DNA from: Gymnopus androsaceus JB14
Taxonomy: Eukaryota; Basidiomycota; Agaricomycetes; Agaricales; Omphalotaceae
DNA: 64,000 nucleotides
Assembly: GCA_009733575.1 (NCBI GenBank)
Contig: ML769384.1
Coordinates: 809,257-873,256 of the forward strand
Direction of reading: 5' to 3'
Shown here in pieces: positions 1-12,012 of this stretch. Position 1 is the first letter of the stretch; every line of letters begins with the position of its first letter. The translations under genes and the position numbers were made by a program. The notes under the pieces were generated by a model. That model worked only from the letters and a program-made list of their open reading frames with translations. It made no database searches and was not told where the DNA came from.

Positions 1-246
1 AAAGTAGTTCTGAGCTATGATTAATATAAGGTTTGGGTCTGGCCGAGCTTACGGGTGGGTATAAAAACGCACACGAGAAGCGGGTGGCCGTACTGTGCGC
101 TGTACGCGTCAGTCGTGTTGAAAGTTCGAGTTGAAGCGATGTGCGTCTAACTGAACCGGGCGCCTATCTTATCCCGGACCCCGGCCTTGGCAGATCATTT
201 GATGATTTACTACTGACTTTTGCTTTTGACTTTGCACGCATACCTC

Positions 247-3200
247 ATGAGCAGCGTTCTCCTCAGCAAAGACAATAAATTGCCTCCTCCTCCTCCAGAT
301 GATAATCAATCGCTCCCTCCGTCGACTCCCTCAAAATCCTCACGGCCTGCCCATTTAGGTTCTCTGCCTGCTGTCGATCCCCTTGAACCACTCTGTTCGT
401 CGTGTTCTTTCGCTTTCTCTGATTTCGCTCATACGGATTCTAGCTGTTCCTTTGACTCCAATCTCACCACTGTCACCAACTGCCTCAGGCGACCCTGGCA
501 AGCCAAAAAAGACAAATCCTTTGAATGATCTTATAGACACGGAAAGGGCTTATGTCGATCAGTTGACAGGAATAATACGAGTCAGTTTTCGCAGCTAGAT
601 TCCTCTATTCATCCTCATATTCTTCTAGAAAGTTGCTGCAGCATGGTCCAGATCCAACCTTCCGCCGCCAGAGCTAGATACAATGTTCCGAAGTATAGAA
701 GCAGTTTACAAGGCCAATCGTTCTTTGCTCTCTGTGAGTTTAGTTTCGCGTTCAATTGTCTAGTCTAATCATTTTTTTACAGAAACTCAAGGAAATTGGG
801 ACAAATCCATCTTCTCCGAAAGCCCTAGGTGATCTACTCATGCGATGGGTAAGTTTCCCTCCTACTCCTCTCTTCTCGGTCTAACTTTTTGCGCTCAGAT
901 CGATGACCTCGAAACGCCATACTCCACTTACTCCTCGAAATTCCTCTCGGGATTTGACGTTTGGGATCCTGTTCAATCTAATCCAAAACTCGGCCCAATC
1001 CTTGTCAATTTTTCATCATCGAATCCTTCGTCCACCGGAACCTTATGGACGCTCGACTCTCTCTTTCTTCTTCCCAAAGGCCGCATAAAGTATTACAAGA
1101 AGCTCTATAGTCGATTACTCAAGAGTACTGCTCCTGGAAGAAGCGATCACAAGCTGCTCGTCGGCGCAGTCGACAAACTCGACACATTACTCAATACAAT
1201 AGAACATCGAGAAACTGTGCGCGTGGGAGGCGATGAAGATTCACCAGTTCCGCAGGCACCCGTTGATGAGTTCGAGGACGAGGTGGTGCTTGATATGCGC
1301 TCACAGAGCATGCGTAGCGAACCCGAACCCGAACCCAGACCCGTTACACCTATCCGAACAAGTGATGTTGAACCTAGCAGCGAAAATAGTTCCACAAGGG
1401 ATAGTGGAACCTCCGGAGAGTAGGTTCTTTGCTTCGTTGATTAGACTTGTGTTTATTCATTTTTGCAGAAGAGACAGGATGTCTAGAGATACAGTTTCTA
1501 CTGCCTCAAGTCGTGGATCTACGGCTACTCTCTCCATGCCGATTTCTGACTTGGAACGTCGACTCTCAACAGCCCGAACGATGGATATTTTCACCATGAC
1601 CCATAAGGCACGTTCATTCACAACATAATTGTTCCTATTGCGCACTCACCGCATTCATTGAACAGGCTGTCAAACTACAGATGTCACCACCTTCTCTGAC
1701 ATACACCCGTGAGATTCGCTGCTCATTGGATTTGGTCATTCGTGTAACACCTCGCGCAACTGGCCAGGAAATAGTGCACCGACGCGGCCACATTTTCCTT
1801 TTATCTGATCTGTTCCTCATTTGCGAACGAATGTCTCTTGAGGAACGAGCGACTTCAGGGTCGAATGGTCCTGACATGTGGCTATGCTATCCTCCCTTAG
1901 CCGGCAAGGTGTTGCGCATTTCTGAGGTACCCGGTTCAGGTAGGCCTGAACCAATGTAGAATTATCGCTCTATTGACATGTTTACATAGACACGGAAATG
2001 CAGGTCCACATAATGAGGAAGGAAACGCTTACATTGAGCTTGGAGTCTCCTCAGGCGCGAGACTTGGCGATGAAAGATTTTAAAGATTGCATCGAGTTTG
2101 CCAGCTCAGGTAAAAGATGTTCGACGCGTTTTCTTAATCTTGTCTTAATATTTTCAAACAGTGGGACCCGTCTCGAAACAGCCTCCTCCACCTGTACCAA
2201 AACTCCCAGATATGGGTGGGTTTCCAAGGTCACCAGCACATAGCGTTTCGCCGAATCGACCATCTACAAATATTGGTCCCCCAAATACTGTTCCTCTAAA
2301 CAACGTTGCCCCGCCTGTGGGCCGAACTTCGTCCCCTCCATCATCACAAGCATCGCCGGGAATGGATTCGATAGTCTCTCGTGCCTCCTCATTTAACTCC
2401 CCAAGGTCTTCGGGTAGTGGGTCCATCAACGAGCAGCATTCGAGGATGGGTGTGGCTTCACCTCCTTCAGGACTGCAGCGACTTCCATCGGTACACGATC
2501 AACCTCCAGTGCAACGACTTCCATCTTTCCAGGCGCAGCCCCCAATGCCAAATAATGGCTCTGTTGGTGTTGGTCAAGTGTTCCGAAATCCTAGTATGAG
2601 CTCCCAGCATCACGCTCCTTATGGTCCTGGCCCTGGCCGTGGTGCTGGGCCTCCGCCGCCTCCTCCTCCCGTGAAGGGACCCATACAACCTCCATACTCT
2701 GGTGGCCCACCTAGAAACACGTCAGCTCCTCCTATGGAAGGCAACTTTCCACCGTTTAATCAGTCACAACCTCGTGCACCGTTCATGGACGGACCGTTGC
2801 CTCATCGACCACCATCCGAGCCACCGTTACAGGGTCACCAGCCTGGCAGAAGGTCTCCCTCTACCCGATCTCTTTCAGGCCACCAAGATCATCCTCGATA
2901 CAATAACATGCCCCCTAATGGTTATCCTCCAAATAATAACATGAATCCCAATAGTCCCCCGCCCATGATGAGAAACAATTCTCAGCCGCCACCATCGTAC
3001 CCTCCAATTCATGCGCCACAACCTCGGCCCATGTTGCCATCAGCGACGTTCCGTACTATGTCTTCTGCTGCACCATCCTTTGCCGACCCTAGTCCTCCAA
3101 ACTCTCCAGTGGAAGAAACACCTGAACCCACAGGACCTGTTACACACGACGTTACGGCTGAAATGAAATGCAAAGTGTTCTTAAAGCAACAGCATGCGCA

Positions 3201-3474
3201 GTGGAAGTCCCTCGGCTCCGCCAATTTGAAATTGTATCGAGAGAGCCCCACGAACATCAAACAGCTGGTTGTCGAGGAGAAAAAAAATAAACCGATAATT
3301 TCGACCATTGTTTTAACGGATGGTGTCGAAAGAGTAGGGAAGACTGGGGTAGCGGTTGAGTTGAGCGACCGAGGAGCTCGTACTGGGATCGTTTATATGA
3401 TCCAGCTGCGAAACGAGAAATCCGCAGGTGGGTTATTTGATAGTTTGCTAGAGGGATCGGATAGGTCCAGGTAG
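247..3474 (+). CDS. Rho guanine nucleotide exchange factor (DH-PH) with proline-rich linker and C-terminal PH-fold-like domain
   Basis: Likely activates a Rho/Cdc42-type GTPase at the cortex or cytoskeleton. The DH domain begins with DLIDTERAYVDQL (exon near 444-595) and continues through about 1220, including YYKKLYSRLLKST and the LLVGAVDKLDTLL helix. A PH domain follows (about 1660-2110, with IFLLSDLFLICERM). A long Pro/Ser/Asn-rich linker (2160-3100) has poly-Pro runs that could bind SH3 or profilin. The last 110 residues form a conserved block (KQQHAQWKSLGSANLKLY, then ISTIVLTDGVERVGKTG) that resembles a RanBD/PH-type fold; that assignment is inference. The start at 247 is chosen because an intron at 395-443 joins it in frame to the DH exon, giving PLEPLS-VPLTPISPLSP. 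There are at least six short introns. Catalytic activity is inferred from the DH-PH order. Confidence 0.85.
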
Positions 3475-3719
3475 CGGACTCTTTAATAATATTTTTTCAT
3501 TTGGGTATGTACATGGTACTTAGGATCGGTTTCTGGGACATTGGTATATTATTTTATTCCGATAAGCCCCTTTCCACTCTTTCTTTCGTTTTACAACATG
3601 GACAGTCGCTCATTATCATAATACCCTCATTTTCTTACATTTTATCGTCTCTCGTTTAAATTTCATCTGTAATTCTATGCGATGTTGTATATAGTATATA
3701 GCATCTGAAGTAGAAAAAA

Positions 3720-5426
3720 TCATTTACGCGTGAATACTAGCTCGGCGCTCAGCAAGGTATGGTCACTTCCACAAATCCCTAATCGAGGAAGTCCAGGTTC
3801 AAGGTCCTCAGTTTTATGGCCTGAGAGGACCCCAGTGATGGTTGACTCGCCCCCTGGAGCGTCTAGAATGAAGATATAGTCTACGAAAAATTATTTTGAG
3901 AAAATAATACAGTGAGACGCTTCCAATCGGGCTTACCCAAAACCAGCTTCCAATAGAAAGTGTAGCTAGTCCATTCTGGTTCGTATCCACCTCGTCTAGA
4001 AGATGGAATAGTTACCCTATCCCCAAAAGTTCTTGTTGGTTTGTCGCTACTGTTCAAAGATTCCAGATACCCCCGTAAGCCACTGTCATATGCACTTTTT
4101 AGTGGCAGTCCAGATTTTGAGAACAAGTCCTTCAATTCCGTTAACGACAGCAGTCCATCCTCGGGTCGGGCGGCGCGCGCGTTGGTGATGGATTTATCAG
4201 GATCAGCGCCCTCTTCTTCTTCATTCTCATCACTAGAAGATTTATTGGCTCCAGCGGCAATAGTGGGATCTATCGTTGCATGGACGACGTAGGAAGGATC
4301 AAGTTTTTTCTCTTGTATGGGGAGTACAGAGTCTCCAACCATCATTGAATAGGTAGGATCATCAGGAGTCAAGTTAAAGTCTGCTTGATTGTTTCATATT
4401 ACATCCCTTGCGCGCAAGAGACATCCTCTTACCTCCACTGATGATGCAGGGGAAATCTTCATGTCCTATGGATTGCTTGAATTCCACAACTTCCCGTTTC
4501 AAGATCGCTGCTTGTCTGATGAAAAGTTGAGCGGTAATACAAATTATGGTGAGCGGATTCTGACCTTGCTTTCTCGTAGACATATCTGGATTGTAAAGGA
4601 TTGAATATATGCATGAAATCACTGCGCGACGCTTACTTTGGATGCCAGAATAAATGAGTTGTTGCAACAATCAAGCCCTCGTTACTTTGGGCGTGCTTCA
4701 AAGCTACGATGTGGCCTATGTTTTTTGTTCGGAAGCTAGCCCCTTGTGAATTCATCCCATCCTCGCCAACGCGGACATGTTGATCGTCGTAAATAACCAG
4801 ACGCGTCCCAACCTCCGAGTAAACGTCTTTCCGCCATCCAATCAAGCATCCGTGCTTTTTCCCTGGCCCAGACGCGTACCTATGAGCATACCCCGCACTT
4901 TCGAGAACTGGGAGCAACTTTTCTAAACGATCTACTTCCTTTGAATGATGTGAGTATGCTGCTTAGATGAGGAAGTTTATATACCTGAAGACACAGAATG
5001 TCGGCATTCTGGAGCAATATTTCACGATACAGCATATGTTCTCTTTGTACTGCCTTTAAACAATCACTGTTGGGAAATAGCTCGCGTCCTTGACTGTCTG
5101 TGAGCGAGGAAAGCAAGCATTCAGGCCTTGGAGTGACATACGGACAAGGCATTGAGCAAGTAACTTGAGTAGTAATATCCAATGTCAATTTCAAGCAATC
5201 CGATATGGTAGAAGGGAGACCAACAGACATTCCAGGTGAGGATCTTTACACGATGGCCGATTGGGATGTCTGTTGGAGTGGTCTGAATCCATTTGCGTTC
5301 GAAGAAACGCCCTTTCTCTTCATCGACCAGAGACGGAACTGTTGCATTTTGTTTTGCCTTTTTTGCTTTGCGGGCTTCCGAAATGGCAATTTGTTCAGGC
5401 GTTAGAGCAGGTCTTTTTGAGGCCAT
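3720..5426 (-). CDS. CCR4/Ngl2-type endonuclease/exonuclease/phosphatase-family RNA nuclease
   Basis: Mg-dependent nuclease of the EEP superfamily, closest in layout to yeast Ngl2/Angel proteins, which trim RNA 3' ends (Ngl2 in 5.8S rRNA maturation). It starts MASKRPALTPEQIAI with a basic coiled N-terminus. The first conserved strand is KILTWN, followed after introns by LLAQCLVHSQGRELFPNSD. The catalytic Glu lies in DILCLQEVDRLEKLLP, whose exon joins in frame across the intron ending near 4950. Further motifs are GPGKKHGCLIGW and the ATTHLFWHP block. The C-terminus ends in the hallmark GSDHTLLSAELVF, which holds the catalytic SDH. An acidic insert (SSSDENEEEEGADPD) interrupts the C-terminal half. 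All core motifs are present, so it should be active. The choice of Ngl2 over Angel or CCR4 is family-level inference; no leucine-rich repeats, as in CCR4, are seen. Confidence 0.85.
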
Positions 5427-5586
5427 TGAGTGAATTTGACCTCTGAGCAGAGATCTGCTTCGAAATATAGCTGCCCCTCGGAGAATGATGAGTTAGGATG
5501 AGTAAATACGGAAGCCCGGGCCCGTCCCACGCGTGTCACTGTATTGATGCTTCAGAAATTTGTAACCTCTTCTGCCATAGCGGTGG

Positions 5587-8500
5587 ATGCTGCCTTTTAC
5601 TTTGTCCAGAGTCAGGCCCTTCATTTACAAGCAGAGTGCAAGAAGCTTTGGTTCTTCTTTCTCTCCTTGTATTCTCAACAATAAAAGAAACGGCCAAGGT
5701 GCCATCAAAACAAACTATTTGCAGGCGCCTACCTCTCGTCCTTTCTCTTCTACCACCACATCCTTTGCAATGTCTACTACTGTGCCACAAGTTTTCGGAA
5801 ACTTTGATCTCGTCCAGCGGGTCAAGCTTGACTTCACAGACGTCGTCGTGTCTAAATACAAGAGCAGGATTACCGGTCTTAGCATCGTGCATCTCGATTA
5901 TGAAGGTGTGTATGCCAATATCTCGTGTATAATCCGTGTCTAATGCCTTGGATTAGCGCCTATCGTTAGTGGATACTTTGTAGTGCCAACCGAAAGTATA
6001 CCCGCCATCTCTCGATAATCGGTGCAGTGCTGACGAACATTCTAGTATTCAATGACTCGGGATGTCCTCATACGCTGGAACAGTGAGTTCATTGATTCTC
6101 TTCGATCTAGGTCGATATACGAACATATGTCTCTCTTATAGCCTGGTTTTTATGGGCTCCGAGAAATACCCCTACAAAGGAATAATCGATCATCTGGCTA
6201 ATCGTGGTTTTTCTAACGGAACGAATGCTTGGACTGACACCGACCACACCGCATACACTGTCTCCACTGCTGGAGAGCAAGGCTTTCTTCAACTACTGCC
6301 GATTTACGTGGATCACATTCTTTATCCTACCATAACCAAAGCAGGGTTCGTGGCGCGTTCTTCCGTGTCGCTCAACTTTTACTGATAGCCACTCGATAGA
6401 TTCGTAACAGAGGTAGACTAATGCACAACCTTCGACGCACAAGCTCTCAACAGTTCCTAGGTTCACCACATAGATGGTAAGGGCATGATTCTGGGGTTGT
6501 ATACAGCGAAATGCAAGGAAGGGAAAACTCCTCAGGCGACCTTATGGCGCTTCGGTTCGTACATCCGTATTGCCTGACACCACGTCGCTGATCTTTCTGT
6601 CACAGTATGCAGCGGCTTCTTGACCCACCGGGCAGCGCTTACCGTAGTGAAACTGGAGGACTAATGGAGGCATTAAGGAAATTAACTGTCGAACAAAGTA
6701 AATATCACTTTCCTAACATTCCATTGCTTGTCAATGTCTGACAAAATTTCCTTTCAGTCCGGGAATATCATGCTTCATATTACGTGCCGCACAATCTGTC
6801 TCTCATCGTTGCAGGCAAGCTGTCCAGCGGTACTGAATCATTATTATCGGTCGTACAAGAGCAGGTGGAACCTAACCTCATTGCACATGGCCAAAAGCAC
6901 GGCCCTAAGCCTTCGGGATGGAAGCGGCCCTTTGTCGAGACGTCGAGTGCTATCAGACCTCCGATTTCAAAGTCGACCAAAGAGACAATAAAATTCCCCG
7001 AGCAAGATGAAAGTAGGTTATTGCAAATAAGTTGAATGCTCGCAGGCTCAACCTCTCTCTTTTAGGTGTTGGTGAACTCATCATCAATTTCTTGGGTCCG
7101 GCTCCGAATCAATTCTTAGAGAGAAAGGCGTGTATGTTCAAATTTGTTCCGTTGTACTAGCAATAATTCAACCTGTACAGGCTCTGGACGTCATCAGCAC
7201 ATATCTCACTTCCTCGGCAGTCGCTCCTTTGAATAAAGAATACGTTGAAATCGAGTCTCCGTTATGGTGGGTTTGGCCAGACTTCCCAGTGTTCCAAATC
7301 ACTTATCCTCTTCCATTTCAAGCACGTATATTTACTTCTCAGAGGAAACTCGAGCAACGCGTGTTTCTTTACCTATTTACATTGGTTCCGTCCCCACCGA
7401 ACATCTAGACACATTCGACCAGAAGCTCAAGGCAAGCCTCCAGAGGATCGTGAAAGAGGGAATAGACATGGATCGCATGGCTATGGTTATCAATCGGGAA
7501 GAACGACAAGTAAATTCTTATTCTTCAACTTTCTTTCTACTGTCCTTCAATGCCTGCCTCCTCTTAGCTTCGAAGCAAACTGGAATCTGCAAAAGGAGAT
7601 ACATTCTCTGGAACCATCATTACAGATCACCTTTATGGTGCTGAAAATGGATCGGAAATTGGTCCCTCCATGGCCGAGTTTGATACCTATGCTGTTGTCA
7701 AGAAATGGACCAGTAAACAATGGACAGATCTCCTCCAAAAGTAAGGGACAACCTTTCTGACCGGAACCACGCTCACCTTACTGATTCCAGGTACTACATT
7801 GACCCCCCATCTGTTGTTGTCGTTGGACGTCCTTCTGCTGCTCTTGCAGAGAAGCTAGAAAAGGATGAGAAGAAACGGCTTGCGGCTCAGATCAAGAAAC
7901 TCGGTCCTGAGGGCCTAGCAGCTGCGGAAAAGGAACTCGAGGCGGCCAAGGCCGAGCACGACAAACCTATTCCCACTGAAGTTCTTACTCAGTTCCACAT
8001 TCCAAGTGTGAAGAGTATATCCTGGATCCCGGTTCAAAGCGTGCAACAGAAAGGGAAAGGAAGAGCTGATGTTCCAACCCCAGCGACATCGGACTTAGCT
8101 CGAATTATAAATGCCGATGGGGAGAAACCACCGTTCTTCGTCCAGTATGACCATGTTGAGGTGAATTGACAGCACTCTGCTTGCAAGTACATCCATTCTG
8201 ACTGCCGTTTAGTCTGACTTTGTTAGCGTGCATGCAATGTTCTCGCTGGAGAAATTGCCCGAACGGTTACGAATGTGATTTTCGATCTTTTTTGATTCTT
8301 TGCTTCATCTTTTAATCCTCATATCTAGGCATATCTCTACTTACCTCTCAGCGTTCTTTGCTTTACCCGTCAAGCGTCAGTCAGGCGAGCACCTCACGCA
8401 TCGAAGAGGTTATCAATAAACTAGATGATGAGACTGTGTCTTACGAGATCGGACTCGGTATCTCGAACTCTTTTGCTGAAAGTCTTCGTGTCAGCATCAA

Positions 8501-10091
8501 AGTCGAAACCGCTGCATACGAGACTGCAATCGCATGGTTGAAAGATCTCGTCTACGGTAGCGAGTTTGACAAGGAAAGGTGAGCCTTTCCTACCAAGCGT
8601 ACTCTTACAGACTCTGAATAATTTACTCAGGCTAGCGATCACTATTGCCAAAATCCAACAGTCCTTACCTGAGATGAAGCGAGACGGAAATACAGTGCTT
8701 GGTTCCTTATGGGCTGACTTGATGTACAGCGAAAAATCTACCTCTCGTGCTGGTGGTGTACTGCCTCAAGTCGATTTTATGCCCAAGCTTGCGAAGGAGT
8801 TGCAGGAATCTCCAGAAAAAGTCGTTGCCGACCTCGAAGAAATTAGAAAGCATGGTGAGTAGCTACTGCTTTTGTGTCTTTTATGATACTGAACCGATCC
8901 TAGTCACCAATCCTTCCGGAATGCGTTTCTCTGTCACCGGTAACGTTTTGAAGCTCAACCAGCCTCGAAGCACTTGGGCCAAGTATTTCCGCTCCATACC
9001 TGTATGTCTTTTCGATATATTTTTCCTATCTACAGATGTTGACATCTTTTTGTAGGAAGTTCCGTTAAGCCCTGTTCCACTATCCTCAGAGTCTCTGAGT
9101 GCCGTAGGCCTCACTCCTAAGAAGAAGGTACGAAAGTCTCAATTACCGCCGCTTCAAGTCACCGACTGTTTTGCTATCGTTAGGCCCTTGTCATGAGCCT
9201 TCCAACCATCGAAAGCTCCTACGTTATGCACACAACAAAAGGTATCAAAGGTTTCAACCATCCTGATTATCCTGCTTTCCGTGTGGCTCTTGAAGTTTTG
9301 AACGCCACTGAGAGCTATTTATGGGTATGTATGTCTAGCTTTGACTCGGAGCTCTTACTAATTAGTTACCTTGAAGCGCTACATTCGTGGCAGTGGCTTG
9401 GCCTATGGTGCATATGTATCGCTAGACGTCGAATCCGGATTGCTCACCTTCACGCTCTATCGTGTAAGTTTATTTTGTCCGAGAATTTTTGTGTATCCTT
9501 AACATCCTTTGGGTAGAGCTCGAACAGTATCGGCGCATTCAAGGAAGCTTCTACGGTCCTTAAAGGACTTGCTGATGGATCGGTATGCTACCAAGTTCAT
9601 TCGATACGTTTTCTCTGCTCATGATGATTTGCAGGTCACTCTTGATGAGACTACCCTAGATGCAGCGAAGAGCAGTATAGTTTATGGAGTCACCAAGACT
9701 GTTTCAACTGCTGGTCGTGCTGTAAGTATACCCTCGGCCGTATTTTGTTTCAATCAACTCAATCTTTCGTCAGGCCATCGCCTCGTTCACCAACCAAGCT
9801 CTAAAAGGCGTGCCACAAAACTATCAGGTGGAACTACTCGAGAAATTCCAGGCAGTAACCAAAGAAGACGTTCTTTCTGTCTTCCGTACCCATTTCCTTC
9901 CTCTTTTCGAAGCTGACTCTTCAATCGCGGTCGTAGTCACCGCCCCTAGCAAAGCTGACGAGATTGATGCTGGTCTAAACGGTTATGGGTTTGAAGTCGA
10001 GCGACGGACGCTAGAGATTGACCCTAATGAGATGGAGGACTCGGATGGAAGTGAGAGCGACAGTGAGAGTGATTCGTCCAGTTTGCACTAA
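5587..10091 (+). CDS. M16C-family zinc metalloprotease (yeast Sdd3/YOL098C-like)
   Basis: Large insulinase-superfamily protein of about 1,050 residues. The inverted zinc motif HTLEH is completed across an intron (end of one exon near 6081, next exon LVFMGSEKYPYKG), and the downstream Glu is in VVYSEMQGREN. Later blocks include NLSLIVAGK, VGELIINFLGPAPN, the Lys/Glu-rich segment KLEKDEKKRLAAQIKKLG, and the C-terminal ENA-type half ending in an acidic DSDGSESDSESDSSS tail. It matches the poorly studied M16C subgroup of yeast YOL098C and nematode C05D11.1 rather than mitochondrial processing peptidase. The start at 5587 adds a 60-residue Arg/Ser-rich leader that looks like a mitochondrial presequence; an internal ATG at 5770 (MSTTVPQVFGNF) would give a cytosolic form. 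One frame break is seen near 8395-8405, before EEVINKLDDETVSYEIGLG; no short intron explains it. Confidence 0.85.
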
Positions 10092-10212
10092 CAGGTTATA
10101 TCTTACTCTTGCTTTAATTTCACTGTATCCTGGTTATTAATGATGGTTAACGGACATATTGTAGCCTATAATGTAGACCGAAAAGATACTTTTAGTTCTT
10201 GGGTACATACTA

Positions 10213-11574
10213 CTATGATGCTTCGGTAGTCTCCGAGTCGACGACCTGAATGAGCTTCTCATTAGCTTCGCCTGGTTTGAGTTCTACACCGTCCAAGAAC
10301 TCATTATCGACTAAAAATCGAATAGCTTGCGACAGGTTGGATACAGTCATTTGGATTTCAGGGAGCAGGAGCTGAATAATGGCGTCAGAAAATTGGATTG
10401 AAATAGCAAGTACTGCACTCACGTTTCTTAGTAAACTTGTTCTAGGCGCGAACGGATTTTGCGGGGCTTTCTTAGGTTGCAGGGGTGGCTTTTGACTACC
10501 TTGTTGGGCTGTGTCGAAGGAGCTGAAGGAGCGGGGTCCATCGCGTTCTTTTCGGGTACGATATCTGATTGCGGGGGTGGTTTGGAGGACAGAACTTCGG
10601 GCTCATCATCGCTATCAGAACTAGATCCGTCCGTCGCGTCTGCAGTTTTTTTGGGCTGCACCGACGTTTCACTGGCTGGACGGTCTGCTACAGAGCCACT
10701 TGCGCCTCCCCTACCCCTACCCCTGCTGCCCCTTCCTCTCCAGCCAGAGTCTGATGAGCCTCGGGTCCAATCGTTGCCCCGCCCTCTTCCCCTTCCTCTC
10801 CGAGAATAATCACCCCGCATCGCCACTTTCAGAATCTTGAACCTTCCGTCTCCTCTTCGAGAATAACCCTAGAGCTTCCACAGAAAGTTCACCTCTCGCA
10901 GACGCCTCATCAAACTTGCGTTTCTTTTCTTCGATCAGCGTTCTGCTAGGCCAACGTTTCTTCCGCTCTTCAATCCATGATTGTATCGCGTCTGGCGAAT
11001 TGAGTACCAAATTGGTTCCTTGAATCGGTATTGGTTTCCTAGAATAAAGGAAACATGAGATAAATTACGCGGGAGAGTAGGATACGCGTTCGCCTACCCT
11101 TTGAGACTAGGATCTGCATCCCACTCTGGTTTCTTCTGCCAGCCTGGAGGATAAATCAAAGTGTCGGTCCATTTTATGAACCTCGATACTTTTGGCTGAA
11201 CCAGAAAATGTGCAGCCTTCATGATTACATCTGACATGGCCAGGTTGGTACCAAGTTGAATTGGCTTGACCAAAGCCTTGCAATCTGACGCCTCCGCTGT
11301 TTTGGTTCTGTTGCGCCCTAGAGAAGCTCGGTCCAGCTACTGGAGCTGGCTGAGGGTAATTTTGTTGGTAGGCATTCGGATTATACGTAGGAGACAGTGT
11401 ATATCCCTGGGCATTCGTAGCCTGCGCGTATTGCTGCATATAAGCCTGGGCATAATGAGAGGAATAACTTTGAGAGTAGGGATTCGTTAGTGCGGAGCGT
11501 AAGGCTAAAGCAGCTGCCTGAGATGGCTGGACATTGCTAGCTGGTCGGGGAGGCAGAAATGGTGGTGGGTCCAT
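10213..11574 (-). CDS. NUFIP1/Rsa1-type box C/D snoRNP assembly factor (two frame breaks)
   Basis: NUFIP1 (Rsa1 in yeast) is a platform for assembling box C/D snoRNPs with the R2TP/Hsp90 machinery in the nucleus. After a Gln/Tyr-rich N-terminus comes a C2H2-like finger (CNHEGCTFSGSAKSIEVHKMDRH) and then the diagnostic NUFIP motif, IQGTNLVLNSPDAIQSWIEERKKRWPS. An RGG/RG-rich tract (SRRGRGRGRG) and an acidic Ser patch (SSSDSDDEPEV) follow. The conserved C-terminus has APQNPFAPRTSLLRNLLLPE and SNLSQAIRFLVDNEFLDGVE. The RGG/acidic part lies in a different frame from both flanks. The breaks sit at a GGGG run (about 10814-10817) and an AAAA run on the coding strand (about 10490-10493), and the second restores the frame lost at the first. 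The start is set at MDPPPFLPPRP; an in-frame ATG at 11625 is possible. Confidence 0.85.
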
Positions 11575-12012
11575 GGAAAGAAGATAAACGCTCAAAAATT
11601 TTTGGAGGTTTTCTACATTGTCCATTTCTCCAAAAAGTGTACATAGTTAACACAGTATATACTAGCAGTAGTACTATGTAAATTATATGTACATCGAATA
11701 CCCGACCAACGAGCTGTAGCGTAAATAGGCATACTTTTAGGAGGCTTGTCTCTAGCGACGCACAAGGTGACCAACGCCATGCCAGCACATCTGTAGAGAA
11801 GGAGAAGGATCTAATTATGGTCAGGAGGAGTAGATGAGGAGGCGGGAGGAAATTGTTCGAATTGCTCAATTTGAGAGCCAAGATGATGGGAGGGACGACG
11901 AGTTTGGCTAACGATAGATTGACCAAGCAGCTGGGATTGAGGGCAGAGGATTATTGTTACATCGTACATAGACATCCTTCAATCAAGGGCTAAATAAGAT
12001 TGAAGAGGCTGT
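11575..12012. other. Intergenic: 5' side of the NUFIP gene and 3' side of the KH gene
   Basis: Both neighbours are on the minus strand, so this stretch should hold the NUFIP promoter and 5' UTR and the KH gene 3' UTR. An open stretch on the minus strand (11537-11926) has biased composition and no recognisable family. I see no RNA gene or clear regulatory motif. Confidence 0.4.
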
